Program-made: the position numbers and the translations under genes
Shown here: positions 53,501 to 62,076 of the stretch, piece after piece
Numbering within the stretch: position 1 is the first letter of the stretch
How the letters are laid out: every line of letters starts with the position of its first letter
Notes under the pieces: generated by a model
Seen by the model: the letters and a program-made list of their open reading frames with translations, nothing else
Database searches by the model: none
What the model was told of the DNA's origin: nothing
DNA from: Brachyspira hampsonii
GTDB lineage: Bacteria; Spirochaetota; Brachyspiria; Brachyspirales; Brachyspiraceae
Reading direction: 5' to 3'
Assembly: GCF_001746205.1 (NCBI RefSeq)
Contig: NZ_MDCO01000009.1
Coordinates: 310,001 to 374,000 of the forward strand
DNA: 64,000 nt

Positions 53501-54272
53501 AGTATCTGTTAATGGCATTAAGTACCACTTCTGCAAAATTACTTTTATTATTTTCTTTTAATGCATCTTCCAACTGCACATCATTAATTTTTGTCATAAA
53601 TGTTGTGTGTCTGCAGTGATCTGACCAATATGTATCAAGAACTTTTATTTCTGTTTCTGTCGGGTTTCTTTTCTCTTCGTTTTTGAAATAATTCTGTACG
53701 AACTCTATATCTTTATATGTCATAGCCAAATCAAGATTATTTCTATACTCTGCTAATTCTTCACTGTTAAAACTAATAAAGTTTTCTACATCTTTTATAT
53801 CATCAGCCTTTTGAGATTCTTCTATTTCTAATTTGCTTAAATCTTTTTCTCTGCTTTCAACGGGGTTAATATAGAATTTTTTTATTTTTTCTATAGTGCT
53901 TTCATCAATATTTCCTTCAAAAACTATAACCTTACCGCTTACTATAGAAACATTTTCAATATTGTTATATATTAGTTTAAGGCATTGAACTGCTGAATCT
54001 GCCCTTTGGTCAAACTGCCCTGGTAAATATTCTACTGCAAAATATTTTAAGTGTTCAAAATCTTTTTTTTCAACTATTTGATCAGTAGGAGGCTCTGAAA
54101 ATATTACTTTAATAGAGTTTTGTAACTGGCTTTCTTCTATGTTAAATATATCATAAACATTGAGAAGTCTTACACTAGATTTTATTTTAAAATTTTCTTT
54201 TAATTGATTTTCTAATCTTTTAGCTTCCAAATTAAAGCCGTCTTTTTTTTCTATAAAGATACGATAATTCAT
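50511..54272 (-). CDS. purL: phosphoribosylformylglycinamidine synthase, long single-chain form
   Basis: A 1253-residue FGAM synthase that converts FGAR and glutamine to FGAM. It is the large single-chain type, with the N-terminal PurS-like region, paired PurM-like ATP-binding halves (for example ETHNHPTEIEPFGGASTCLG and GRTGRDGCGGATGSSKSH), and a C-terminal class I glutaminase with LGICNGFQALI (Cys near 1093) and PVSHGEGRF (near 1163). The proteobacterial-style long form is notable beside the small PurE and PurC on another locus. AGGA lies upstream of the ATG at 54272. It is monocistronic on the minus strand. Confidence 0.95.
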   Translation of the reverse strand: MNYRIFIEKKDGFNLEAKRLENQLKENFKIKSSVRLLNVYDIFNIEESQLQNSIKVIFSEPPTDQIVEKKDFEHLKYFAVEYLPGQFDQRADSAVQCLKLIYNNIENVSIVSGKVIVFEGNIDESTIEKIKKFYINPVESREKDLSKLEIEESQKADDIKDVENFISFNSEELAEYRNNLDLAMTYKDIEFVQNYFKNEEKRNPTETEIKVLDTYWSDHCRHTTFMTKINDVQLEDALKENNKSNFAEVVLNAINRYYEMRKELYGEDADSKRDINLMDMATISAKYIKKKGKLEDLEISDEINACSIYIDVDAVDENGNNKIEKYLLMFKNETHNHPTEIEPFGGASTCLGGAIRDPLSGRSYVYQAIRVTGSANPLEKLEDTLAGKLPQKKITTTAAAGYSSYGNQIGLTTCLVNEIYDEGYKAKRLEVGAVVGAVPVSYVRREKPKSGDIVIVLGGRTGRDGCGGATGSSKSHTDTSLRLCGAEVQKGNAPEERKIQRLFRNKEVTKLIKKCNDFGAGGVSVAIGELSDGIDINLDVLPVKYLGLNGTELAISESQERMAVVVESKDADKFIKLANDENIEATKVAVITDTNRLVMYLKGKKIVDISRKFLDTNGAKQETNAVLKNIDFENNPFSTKNACSLKSHWFNMIEDLNVASQKGLVEMFDSSIGASTVLMPFGGKYQMTPSDVSIQKIPIFDNNAKEINTASAITWGYNPSIMKWSEFHGGIYSVIESMSKLVSVGVNYKNIRLSFQEYFEKLGNDAKKWGKVYSALLGTIYAQTEFDIPAIGGKDSMSGTFNNISVPSTLISFAVAAIDSNDVISPEFKSANNYVYLIKHNMKENYMPNIEEIKENFDFLHQNIKDKKILSAYTIKFGGIAEALTKMSFGNRIGVDIKDELYFFNLMPASFIVETKEELNYKNAILIGKTINEYKIKVCGEVIDLEEIEKSWLEKLSSVFPYKTNEEIETYTLAIYERKTPFICKNKKAKPNVLIASFLGTNCEYDTQKAFSDAGACTDIFVFRNIKPEYIKESIEEMSKKIDNSQIFMIPGGFSAADEPDGSGKFISAILTNEKIKTSIHKLLERDGLVLGICNGFQALIKSGLLPYGKIGNITENSPTLTFNKIGRHISQMVTTKVVSNNSPWLYNIPVGSELVVPVSHGEGRFFADENIIKELIKKGQVATQYVNFESEPTNEFRFNPNGSAYAIEGIISEDGKVLGKMGHSERYSNNLYKNIITKDIYNIFENGVNYFK

Positions 54273-54510
54273 TGATACTATTTCCTAATTAATTTTTTAA
54301 TATAATGATTATATATCCAATGCTTATTATATCAATAGTTTTGAAAAGTGATTTTTATTATAATTATTTCTATTAAAATAAATTCTTAATAATTTTTAAT
54401 CGATAGTTCATTATTTTTTACTGTAATTACTCATATAAAAAGAAAATGACTATTTTTAATTTTTATATTAATGTTATAATAATATAAGAATTTTGTTATG
54501 AGGCTATAAC

Positions 54511-54894
54511 ATGAAAATATCTCATATTGCTGTTTGGGTTAAAGATTTAGAGAGTATTAAAAATTTTTATATTAAGTATTTTAACTGTAAATGCAATGAT
54601 AAATATATTAATGAGAAGAAAGGTTTTGAATCATATTTTCTAACATTTGAAGATAACTGCCGATTGGAAATAATGACTAGAAAGGATATAAAGAATAGAA
54701 ACACTAATGATGATATATACGGTTTTGCTCATATTGCAGTATCTGTTGGAAGTAAAGAAAAAGTTGACAGCCTCACAAAAGAATTAGAGAGTGACGGATT
54801 TAAAATCGCATCATATCCAAGAACAACAGGCGACGGATATTATGAGAGCGTAATACTTGATAATGAAAATAATAAAATAGAAATAACAATATAA
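54511..54894 (+). CDS. VOC-family (glyoxalase/bleomycin-resistance) protein
   Basis: A 127-residue vicinal oxygen chelate protein with paired beta-alpha-beta modules: MKISHIAVWVKDLESIKNFY with the metal-ligand His5, CRLEIMTRKD, and DIYGFAHIAVSVGSKEKVDS with a second His. It may be a lyase, isomerase or epimerase; the chemistry cannot be fixed. GAGG precedes the ATG by eight bases. It lies 10 bases before the amidohydrolase gene, so the two are co-transcribed. Confidence 0.85.
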   Translation: MKISHIAVWVKDLESIKNFYIKYFNCKCNDKYINEKKGFESYFLTFEDNCRLEIMTRKDIKNRNTNDDIYGFAHIAVSVGSKEKVDSLTKELESDGFKIASYPRTTGDGYYESVILDNENNKIEITI

Positions 54895-54904
54895 GGAGAT
54901 AAAA

Positions 54905-56602
54905 ATGAAAAATATATACTTCTTTATCTTTTGCTTACTAATGGGCTTTATTATTAACTCATGCTATGATAAAACATCGCATAAAATAAAAGTTTATCAT
55001 AATGGTAATATACTCACTATGAAAGGAGATGAGGCTTCTTATGCTAAGGCTATTGAAGTAAGAGATAATACTATTATGAAGGTAGCCTATACAGAAGAAG
55101 ATAAAAAGAGTTTAATAAATAATGTATATGCTGAAATAGTAGACTTGAATGGTAAAACTTTAATGCCTTCTTTTATAGATGCACATAGTCATATGGTGAG
55201 ATTTGCTCAGTCGCTTACTACAGTAGATTTGACAGGATCTACTAATATGCTTGAGATTGCTCAGAAAATTACTAATTATATAGAAGTTAATAAATTAAAA
55301 CCAGATGCTTGGGTAGTTGGTTTCGGATATGATAATAATTTACTGCCAAATAAAAAAAATCCAGACAGAGATGATTTAGATAAAATTTCTACTACTCATC
55401 CAATATTTATAACTCATGCTTCTGGACATGTCGGAGCTATGAATTCAAAGGCACTAGAAGAGTTTGGAGTTAATGAAAATACTCCAGATATACCCGGAGG
55501 TGTGATAGCAAGATATCCTAACAGCAGAAAACCTACAGGATATATGGAAGAGGCAGCATTTATGCATTATGCACAAAGTATCAAATTTTCTTTTACAGAT
55601 GAGGACTTGATGAACTTTATCAATCAGGCAGAAGATGTTTATTTGGGATACGGTATTACAACAGCACAGGATGCTTTAATTTCTACGGCAGAATTTCCTC
55701 TTATAAATAATATGATAACTAATAACAGATTTAGAATTGATGTTATAGGTTTTATAGATTTGAAAAATTCTTATTCATTAGCAAAAACCAATAGTGATAT
55801 GATAGGAAATTACAAAAACAGATTTAAAATAGGAGGATATAAAATATTTTTAGACGGTTCTCCTCAGGCAAAGACAGCATGGCTTGAACAGCCTTATGTA
55901 AGCGGTCCTGCAAGATATAGAGGATATGGAATATATAGTAATAGCGATGTAGAAAAATTTGTAGAAACTGCATTAGATGATAAAATGCAGCTTCAGGCTC
56001 ATTGTAACGGTGATGCAGCAGCAGATCAGTATATCAATGCATTCAGTAATGTTATGATAAAAAGAAATACTACTAATAATTACAGAGCAGTTTTAGTACA
56101 TAGCCAAATAATAAGAGAAGAACAATATACTTCTATGTCAAACCTTAATATTATACCTTCTATATTTGTAGCACATGTATATTATTGGGGAGATGTTCAT
56201 TTGGCAAATTTAGGTATGGAAAGAGCTTCTCAGATTAGTGCTTCAAAAACAGCATTAAATAATAATTTGTGCTTCACATATCATCAGGACACACCTGTTA
56301 TCAAACCTAATATGCTTGAAACTATTTGGTGTGCTGTTAATAGGATTACAAGAGACGGAGTATTACTAGGCGAAAATCAGAAGGTTACTCCTTATGAGGC
56401 TTTAAAGGCTATAACTATTAATGCTGCTTATCAAAATAAAGAAGAAGATATAAAAGGAACTATTGAAGAGGGTAAATTTGCAGATTTGGTGATATTAAGC
56501 GATAATCCTCTAACATGCGATCCTGTAAAAATAAAAGATATAGAAGTGCTTGAAACTATAAAAGAAGGAAAAACTTTATATACAAAAAAATCTGAATTAT
56601 AA
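54905..56602 (+). CDS. exported amidohydrolase lipoprotein (YtcJ-like)
   Basis: A 565-residue metallohydrolase of the amidohydrolase 3 (YtcJ/NfdA) family. The metal site begins PSFIDAHSHMVRF, with LQAHCNGDAAADQY and the following FVAHVYYWGD and TYHQDTPV blocks. An N-terminal signal with lipobox IINSC (Cys20) predicts a lipoprotein outside the cytoplasm, unusual for this family, whose members are mostly cytosolic. The substrate (amide, formamide or cyclic imide) is unknown. TAAGGAG precedes the ATG. Its 3' end is closed by a strong terminator. Confidence 0.87.
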   Translation: MKNIYFFIFCLLMGFIINSCYDKTSHKIKVYHNGNILTMKGDEASYAKAIEVRDNTIMKVAYTEEDKKSLINNVYAEIVDLNGKTLMPSFIDAHSHMVRFAQSLTTVDLTGSTNMLEIAQKITNYIEVNKLKPDAWVVGFGYDNNLLPNKKNPDRDDLDKISTTHPIFITHASGHVGAMNSKALEEFGVNENTPDIPGGVIARYPNSRKPTGYMEEAAFMHYAQSIKFSFTDEDLMNFINQAEDVYLGYGITTAQDALISTAEFPLINNMITNNRFRIDVIGFIDLKNSYSLAKTNSDMIGNYKNRFKIGGYKIFLDGSPQAKTAWLEQPYVSGPARYRGYGIYSNSDVEKFVETALDDKMQLQAHCNGDAAADQYINAFSNVMIKRNTTNNYRAVLVHSQIIREEQYTSMSNLNIIPSIFVAHVYYWGDVHLANLGMERASQISASKTALNNNLCFTYHQDTPVIKPNMLETIWCAVNRITRDGVLLGENQKVTPYEALKAITINAAYQNKEEDIKGTIEEGKFADLVILSDNPLTCDPVKIKDIEVLETIKEGKTLYTKKSEL

Positions 56603-56626
56603 ATTGATTAAACAAAATAAAATTAT

Positions 56627-56668
56627 AAATTACTGCATTTTTTATAAAAATAAATGCAGTAATTTTTT
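56627..56668. terminator. bidirectional intrinsic terminator
   Basis: AAATTACTGCATTT (56627-56640) pairs perfectly with AAATGCAGTAATTT (56652-56665), with a T-run, at the 3' end of the amidohydrolase operon. Confidence 0.9.
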
Positions 56669-57065
56669 ATATATTATGTTTTTCTAATTCTATAATTTTT
56701 CTAATCTTAGCAAAATAAATTATATATATAATCACCGTAGATATTAAAATAGCAATTACAAATCTTAAAGTTATGTTCAAAAGTGTAACCTCATATAGTC
56801 CTTTTAAATACAAAATGAAATATAGTATATTAAAAAAAGTATTAACTATAAAAGACTGAAAAAGAATATATTTAATTTGTCCTATAGCGTACAATAAATT
56901 AGATATGATATTATAATATGCATAGAATATATAAAAAGTAAAAAGTATCATAATCAATGACATAACAGATTCAAGATTTTGATCATTCATTATATACTTT
57001 ATGAAATATTTGTATGTAGGTATTAATGCTATACATATAATAGATTTATTTGTTATAGATATAAA
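56667..57065 (-). pseudogene. C-terminal fragment of a MATE-family transporter
   Basis: On the minus strand an open frame runs from just after a TGA (near 57066) to the stop at 56667. From the ATG at 56990 it would encode 107 residues of three hydrophobic segments. FYIFYAYYNIISNLLYAIGQ and the following segment match the last helices of MATE multidrug/sodium exporters as I recall them. The 25 codons before the ATG read as continued protein (IALIPTYKYF) with no start, so the first three quarters of a MATE gene are missing. I therefore call it a decayed fragment rather than a small gene. Confidence 0.55.
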
Positions 57066-57181
57066 TCATAAAATATTAACGATGTATTGACATCAATATT
57101 TTTATTTATAAAATTTTTCTAAATAAAATAAAAACTAATATTTATTAATTATTGCTTAATAATAAAAATAGAGTATAAAAT

Positions 57182-57210
57182 TTGATTTTTGAGATTTTTT
57201 TTACTATACT
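57182..57210 (+). promoter_or_regulatory. candidate promoter of the EF-G-like leader
   Basis: TTGATT (57182-57187) and TATACT (57205-57210) are 17 bases apart. The ATG of a 46-codon upstream frame starts at 57220, nine bases after the -10 box. The leader to the EF-G-like start would be about 125 bases. Confidence 0.5.
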
Positions 57211-57219
57211 TGAGTTATC

Positions 57220-57360
57220 ATGCATTACTTAGTTTTCTATGAATCAGCTTATTCTTTAAGCTTCTTTAGAAACAAGTCAAATCATATAACAAATAATAAT
57301 CTATTACATCAAAATAATTTCTGTTACCAAAGGAGGAATGTTTATGGGAAAAATTTATAA
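57220..57360 (+). CDS. 46-codon upstream ORF overlapping the EF-G-like start
   Basis: The frame begins MHYLVFYESAYSLSFF at 57220, near the predicted transcription start, and ends at 57358-57360, overlapping the first six codons of the EF-G-like gene in another frame. It spans the ribosome-binding site of the main gene. If translated it would affect initiation there; its length is more than expected by chance in such AT-rich DNA, but no homology is recognised and it may be fortuitous. Confidence 0.3.
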   Translation: MHYLVFYESAYSLSFFRNKSNHITNNNLLHQNNFCYQRRNVYGKNL

Positions 57361-59434
57361 CCCAGAAAGTATTCGTAATGTTGCACTTTTAGGACATGTG
57401 GGAAGCGGTAAAACTAGTTTGAATGAAGCCTTACTCTATAGAGCTAAATCTATAGATAAAAAAGGTGAAATCGAAAGAGGAACTACAGTCAGTGATTATA
57501 CAGACGAAGAAATCAAGCAAAAAATGTCCATAAGAACTTCTTTAAGTTTGATAGAATGGAAGGAGCATAAAATTAATTTGCTGGACATTCCTGGGTCTGG
57601 TGATTTCAGCGGTGAGATTAACCCTGCTTTAAGAGTAGCTGAATCATGCATAGTTGTTATAGATGCAGAATTCGGAATACAAATAGAAACAGAAAAACAT
57701 TGGCAGATGGCTAATAGTTTCAGAAGACCTAGAATAGTATTTATCAATAAAATAGATAAAGAAATGGTTGATCATAAAGCTTTATTAGAAAAAATCGAAA
57801 ATAACTTTAAAGAACCTCCTGTAGTTCCTATACAAATTCCTATGGGTAACGGTAAAGATTTTAAAGGTATAATAGATGTTATTTATCATAAAGCATATTT
57901 CAGAGATGATCATGGAAAAATAGTAGAGGCAGAAATACCTGAAGAATATTATGAAGAGTACAGGACAACCCGCGATAGATTAAAAGAATTAGTATGCGAA
58001 GTTGATGACGGACTTATGGAAAGATACTTAGACGGCGGCAAATTTACAGATGAAGAATATATAGAAGCTCTAACAAAATCTATACTTCAATATAAAGTAG
58101 TACCTATTTTATTTGGAACTTCTATAAGAGATATAGGTATGGGAGCAGTTCTTGATACCATAATAAGATATATGCCTTCGCCTTCTTATGTACCTGTTAC
58201 AGACGGCACAGACCTTCTCACTAATGAACCTGCAACAAGAAGCATATTGGGTGATAATAATCCTTTCGCTGCCTTTGTATTCAAAACTACTATAGATCAA
58301 TATGCCGGAAGAATATCTTTCTTTAAAGTTCGTTCAGGAAGTATAAAAAGCGGCGATGAAATATATAATTCCAGAACAAGTAAAAAAGAAAAAGTATCTC
58401 ATATATATATGGCTAGAGGAAAAAAACAAATAGAAAGCGATACTATTACAGCAGGAGATATAGGAGTATTAGCAAAACTTTCAGACTGCAGAACAGGTGA
58501 TACTATAAGTTCTCCGTCTGCTCCATTCCAATTCTTACCGCTTAAAGTACCTCAGCCTATATACTTTACCGCTATTAAAATACTCAAAAATGATATAAAA
58601 GCTCTTGAAGTTCTTGATACTATTGCTCAGGAAGATTTAACTTTCCATGTAGAGTATGACAGTGAAACTAAAGAAACTATTATTAAAGCTATGGGTGCTT
58701 TACAGGTAAAATTAGCATTGGAGAGAGTAGTATCTCTTACTAAAGCTGAAATAGAACAAAGTGTTCCTAGAGTAGCATACAGAGAAACTATAAGAAAGAA
58801 AGCTCAGGCACAATACAGACATAAAAAACAATCCGGAGGAAGCGGACAGTTCGGAGAAGTTCATCTAGAAGTAGAACCTCTTCCTAGAGACGGCGGTTAT
58901 GAATTTGTTAATGATATATTTGGAGGAGCCATACCTAAACAATATATACCGGGAGTAGAAAAAGGTATACAAGATGCTATGGCACAGGGACCTTTGGGAA
59001 GATATCCTATGGTAGATATAAAAGTAAGACTTTTTGACGGTAAATACCATGATGTAGATTCTAATGAATTGTCATTTAGAATAGCAGGTTCTATGGCAGC
59101 AAAAGAAGCGTTCAAAAATGCAAGCCCTGTATTATTAGAGCCTATTATGAAAGTTACAGTTTATGTGCCTGAGGAGTTTACAGGTGCTATAATGAATGAA
59201 CTTACAGGTAAAAGAGGAAAAATTTTGGGTATGGAAGCAGCATCAAATACTATACAGATGATTAAAGCTGAAGTTCCATTATCTGAAATGCTTACTTACT
59301 CTATAGAAATGAAAGCATCTACTTCAGGAAAAGGTACTTTTGAAATGGAACATTCCCACTATCAAGAGCTTACAGGACCTTTAGCCGATAAGGTTATAGA
59401 GGAAAGAAAAGCATTGCTTGGCAGCGGAGAGTAA
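57344..59434 (+). CDS. EF-G-like GTPase, second copy (EF-G2/FusA2 type)
   Basis: A 696-residue translation-factor GTPase from the ATG at 57344, since AGGAGG lies seven bases upstream (the ATG at 57338 lies one base from it). The P-loop GHVGSGKT is at 17-24 and the G4 motif NKID is present. In switch II the sequence is DIPGSGDFSGEI where canonical EF-G has DTPGH, so the catalytic histidine is absent, as in the divergent EF-G2 class. Domains II to V follow, including GYEFVNDIFGGAIPKQYIPG. It may act in ribosome recycling, stress or antibiotic tolerance rather than elongation. Confidence 0.92.
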   Translation: MGKIYNPESIRNVALLGHVGSGKTSLNEALLYRAKSIDKKGEIERGTTVSDYTDEEIKQKMSIRTSLSLIEWKEHKINLLDIPGSGDFSGEINPALRVAESCIVVIDAEFGIQIETEKHWQMANSFRRPRIVFINKIDKEMVDHKALLEKIENNFKEPPVVPIQIPMGNGKDFKGIIDVIYHKAYFRDDHGKIVEAEIPEEYYEEYRTTRDRLKELVCEVDDGLMERYLDGGKFTDEEYIEALTKSILQYKVVPILFGTSIRDIGMGAVLDTIIRYMPSPSYVPVTDGTDLLTNEPATRSILGDNNPFAAFVFKTTIDQYAGRISFFKVRSGSIKSGDEIYNSRTSKKEKVSHIYMARGKKQIESDTITAGDIGVLAKLSDCRTGDTISSPSAPFQFLPLKVPQPIYFTAIKILKNDIKALEVLDTIAQEDLTFHVEYDSETKETIIKAMGALQVKLALERVVSLTKAEIEQSVPRVAYRETIRKKAQAQYRHKKQSGGSGQFGEVHLEVEPLPRDGGYEFVNDIFGGAIPKQYIPGVEKGIQDAMAQGPLGRYPMVDIKVRLFDGKYHDVDSNELSFRIAGSMAAKEAFKNASPVLLEPIMKVTVYVPEEFTGAIMNELTGKRGKILGMEAASNTIQMIKAEVPLSEMLTYSIEMKASTSGKGTFEMEHSHYQELTGPLADKVIEERKALLGSGE

Positions 59435-59523
59435 TAATTAGAGGTAATGTATATAAAAATAAAGTTGATATTTTTTATATACTATCATATAATATTAGAA
59501 TATGTATAAAACTAGGAGATTGT

Positions 59524-60342
59524 ATGCTCAAAATAATTGACAAAATCACAAAAGAACATGTATTTGAAGATTTGGAATCAAAAGACAAAGAATCACTTTT
59601 TAGAGCGTTAAGTGAAAAAATTGCACCAGTTGCTTCTGCTTCTGCAGATGCTATATTCGATGCATTCAAAAAACGTGAAGATGAATACACTACTAACATT
59701 GGAAATGGGGTTGCTGTTCCTCATGGAAGAATACAAGGTTATGGAAAAACTGATATATTTGTTGGTTTCTTAAAAGATGAAATTAACTATGATTCAGATT
59801 CTGATGAAAAAAGTCCTGTTAAACTTGTATTTGCAATACTTTCCGATCTTGATAACCCGCAGGATTACCTTCTTAACCTTTCTCAAATTTTCTTCTTGGT
59901 AAATCAAAAAGAAATACTTGATAAAGTTATGGCTACTAAAAGCTATGATGAACTTGCTTCTGTTTTAGAATCATTCAAAAAATTAGATGAAAAATTTGAA
60001 GCTGAAAAACAAATTAAATTCTTAATTGAACTTGAAAGAGCTGAAATACAAATTAAAGCCTATGAACTTTACAGCTCTACTCACTCTCAGCAAAAATCTG
60101 ATGTTGTTTTAGAAGAGTATAAAAAATACAAAGACACTATATTAAGCAAAATTGATGTTGCTGTATTAGAAAATTACAAAAGAATTAAAGAAAATAAAGG
60201 TGAAGCCCTAGCTAAAATAGAAAATTATAAATGCAGTGCTTGTAATGTTGCTATACCTAAAATGACTGTTAATGAAGTTAGAAGACAAAATCAAATTATT
60301 ATGTGTTTCCACTGCGGAAGAATATTATTCACTACTGACTGA
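59524..60342 (+). CDS. fusion of a PTS EIIA domain with a C4 zinc ribbon
   Basis: A 272-residue protein. Residues 1-150 form a PtsN/EIIA-Fru-type domain with the phospho-accepting histidine in GVAVPHGRI (His67). A coiled-coil segment (about 150-235) leads to a zinc ribbon with Cys237, Cys240, Cys261 and Cys264 (KCSACNVAI and MCFHCGRIL), like the zf-RING_7 ribbon of the CdsZ/HP0958 coiled-coil proteins. I know of EIIA domains and such ribbons separately; this combination suggests a PTS-regulated zinc-ribbon regulator. AGGAG precedes the ATG. A small lipoprotein gene follows after eight bases. Confidence 0.8.
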   Translation: MLKIIDKITKEHVFEDLESKDKESLFRALSEKIAPVASASADAIFDAFKKREDEYTTNIGNGVAVPHGRIQGYGKTDIFVGFLKDEINYDSDSDEKSPVKLVFAILSDLDNPQDYLLNLSQIFFLVNQKEILDKVMATKSYDELASVLESFKKLDEKFEAEKQIKFLIELERAEIQIKAYELYSSTHSQQKSDVVLEEYKKYKDTILSKIDVAVLENYKRIKENKGEALAKIENYKCSACNVAIPKMTVNEVRRQNQIIMCFHCGRILFTTD

Positions 60343-60350
60343 TAACATTA

Positions 60351-60764
60351 ATGATAAATAATTTATTAAAAATATGGACAGCTAAAAGAAATACTTTTAT
60401 AATACTTCTTTTAGCTTTCCTTTATATTTCATGTTCGCCTAATAAACCTAGCTCAAGCATTTCTGAGTTTTATAACTACCCTAATCCCTTTTCGCCTTCT
60501 AATGGTGAGAATACTACATATAAAGTATCTATTAAAAGCGGTGAAATTATAAGTGCTAAAGTGGAAATATATTCTCAAAATGGTGATTTAATGGATTCAA
60601 AAGATTTAATTATTGATGCTTCAAAAAAAACAGCTGCTTGTATATGGTCTGGACTTGATAAAAATGGTAAATATCTTCCTTCTGCTGTTTATAATGCTAA
60701 AGCAACAGTGAAAGATAATCAGGATTCCACATTCACAGCCGAATTCAAAACTTCTATAAGATAA
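60351..60764 (+). CDS. lipoprotein with a FlgD Ig-like domain
   Basis: A 137-residue predicted lipoprotein: the signal ends LYISC with Cys28. The mature part, FYNYPNPFSPSNGENTTYKV then KVEIYSQNGDLMDSKDL, shows the 'YPNPF' start of the FlgD-Ig-like fold often found at the C-terminus of large secreted proteins. Here it forms the whole mature protein. It begins eight bases after the EIIA-ribbon stop and lacks a ribosome-binding site, so it is probably translationally coupled. Function unknown. Confidence 0.72.
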   Translation: MINNLLKIWTAKRNTFIILLLAFLYISCSPNKPSSSISEFYNYPNPFSPSNGENTTYKVSIKSGEIISAKVEIYSQNGDLMDSKDLIIDASKKTAACIWSGLDKNGKYLPSAVYNAKATVKDNQDSTFTAEFKTSIR

Positions 60765-60838
60765 AACAAGCAAATTAAAATCAAACTATAAAAAAGACTT
60801 ATTTTCAATATTAATTAAATAAGCTTTGTATTATTGTT

Positions 60839-60920
60839 AGCGATAAACTTTTTATTTATGCATTCTTAAAAATTAAGCTGACAACTTCATTATTCAGTTA
60901 TCAGCTATTCATTTATCGCT
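60839..60920. terminator. nested inverted repeats between convergent genes
   Basis: AGCGATAAA (60839-60847) and TTTATCGCT (60912-60920) enclose a second imperfect stem, AGCTGACAACT (60876-60886) / AGTTATCAGCT (60896-60906). The pair lies between the FlgD-Ig gene and the convergent 373-residue gene and may form a two-tiered bidirectional terminator, but it lacks a strong U-run. Confidence 0.5.
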
Positions 60921-62042
60921 TTAATTAGAATTCTTTATTTTTTCTATCCAAGTATTATATTCTTCATCTGATATTTCATCTAATATCTTCACATAAGGTT
61001 TTAATTTCTGATGAGGTTTTGTGAAATAGCTTATATCCCATTTTACAGGTTTTGTCCACATTCCTTCACTATCCATAATCAATATATGAGTGCCGTCCAA
61101 ATCAGGAATTTCTTCCGGAGACATATCGCTATATAATATTTTATAACAATCCAATTCGCCATTCTCATCTTCAATATTGTAACTGCCGTCTTTTTGAAGT
61201 GCATATATTGTGTAATACTGCTGATGTGCCTCTGTTTCCATTAATTCCTGAGGATGTTCATCTCCAATGGCTATATTATAAATAGTTTCATTAAACTCAT
61301 AATTATCTATACCGTATCTTTTTAATAATCCTTTTTTATATAATTCTGCTTCTAATAGTGTTATAAGATAATATCCATTACTCATATCTGAAGCCTCTAT
61401 ATAAAAACCTCTCTGTACTTTACGAGAAAGAACGAGGATTTTAGTCTTACAGCATGCCTCTATACCAATATGTATATATGATAAAGCATTAATATAAGGC
61501 TCTAAATATTCTATATGATCTTCAAGTCCTAAATTAATAAAATACTTTCTTAAATCCTGATTGGAACATATAACAGTCATAACAGGAGGAATCATCATAT
61601 CTATTCCAATAAATGCCTCTAACGGTTTATAATCTAATCTGTACATAATATCTATATTAATGCGGGCTATATCATCATCAGTAAGATCATCTTCATCTAC
61701 ATTATAAAACTGAGCAGCATTCTCTATAAAACGGCAGGCATTATCTATATTTCTAAAAAATAAATTAATAATATTTTTACCTATTTCATCATCTATTATA
61801 TCCTCATGATGAAGCGAATGTCCTACAAAATTGGCAGCATAGTATGATTTTAGTATATCCATATTTTCAAATTCTGATGCTATTTGTCTGCATATATCCA
61901 ATTCTTTATCATGATTTTCTTTTACATACTCTTTTAATTTTAAAAATTTCTCATTTTGAGATACAAGTTTTTTATTTGCAACTTCTTCAACATGTGATTT
62001 TTGCTTAGTATAGTCAATATACTCTTTTAATATGTCTTCCAT
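60921..62042 (-). CDS. hypothetical protein, cytoplasmic
   Basis: A 373-residue acidic, mostly helical soluble protein with no signal peptide or membrane segment. It begins MEDILKEYIDYTKQKSHVEE. HSLHHEDI (near 76-83) could bind metal, but nothing else supports an enzyme. I do not recognise the family. AGGAG precedes the ATG by about nine bases. It lies 34 bases downstream of a DUF554 gene on the same strand, so it may share its transcript. Confidence 0.65.
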   Translation of the reverse strand: MEDILKEYIDYTKQKSHVEEVANKKLVSQNEKFLKLKEYVKENHDKELDICRQIASEFENMDILKSYYAANFVGHSLHHEDIIDDEIGKNIINLFFRNIDNACRFIENAAQFYNVDEDDLTDDDIARINIDIMYRLDYKPLEAFIGIDMMIPPVMTVICSNQDLRKYFINLGLEDHIEYLEPYINALSYIHIGIEACCKTKILVLSRKVQRGFYIEASDMSNGYYLITLLEAELYKKGLLKRYGIDNYEFNETIYNIAIGDEHPQELMETEAHQQYYTIYALQKDGSYNIEDENGELDCYKILYSDMSPEEIPDLDGTHILIMDSEGMWTKPVKWDISYFTKPHQKLKPYVKILDEISDEEYNTWIEKIKNSN

Positions 62043-62076
62043 TGATAATATCTCCTAACATTTTTTATATATTATA

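Noticed and set aside
57338-57343. First ATG (57338) as the EF-G-like start
   Set aside because: It lies one base from the AGGAGG, too close for initiation; the ATG at 57344 has good spacing.
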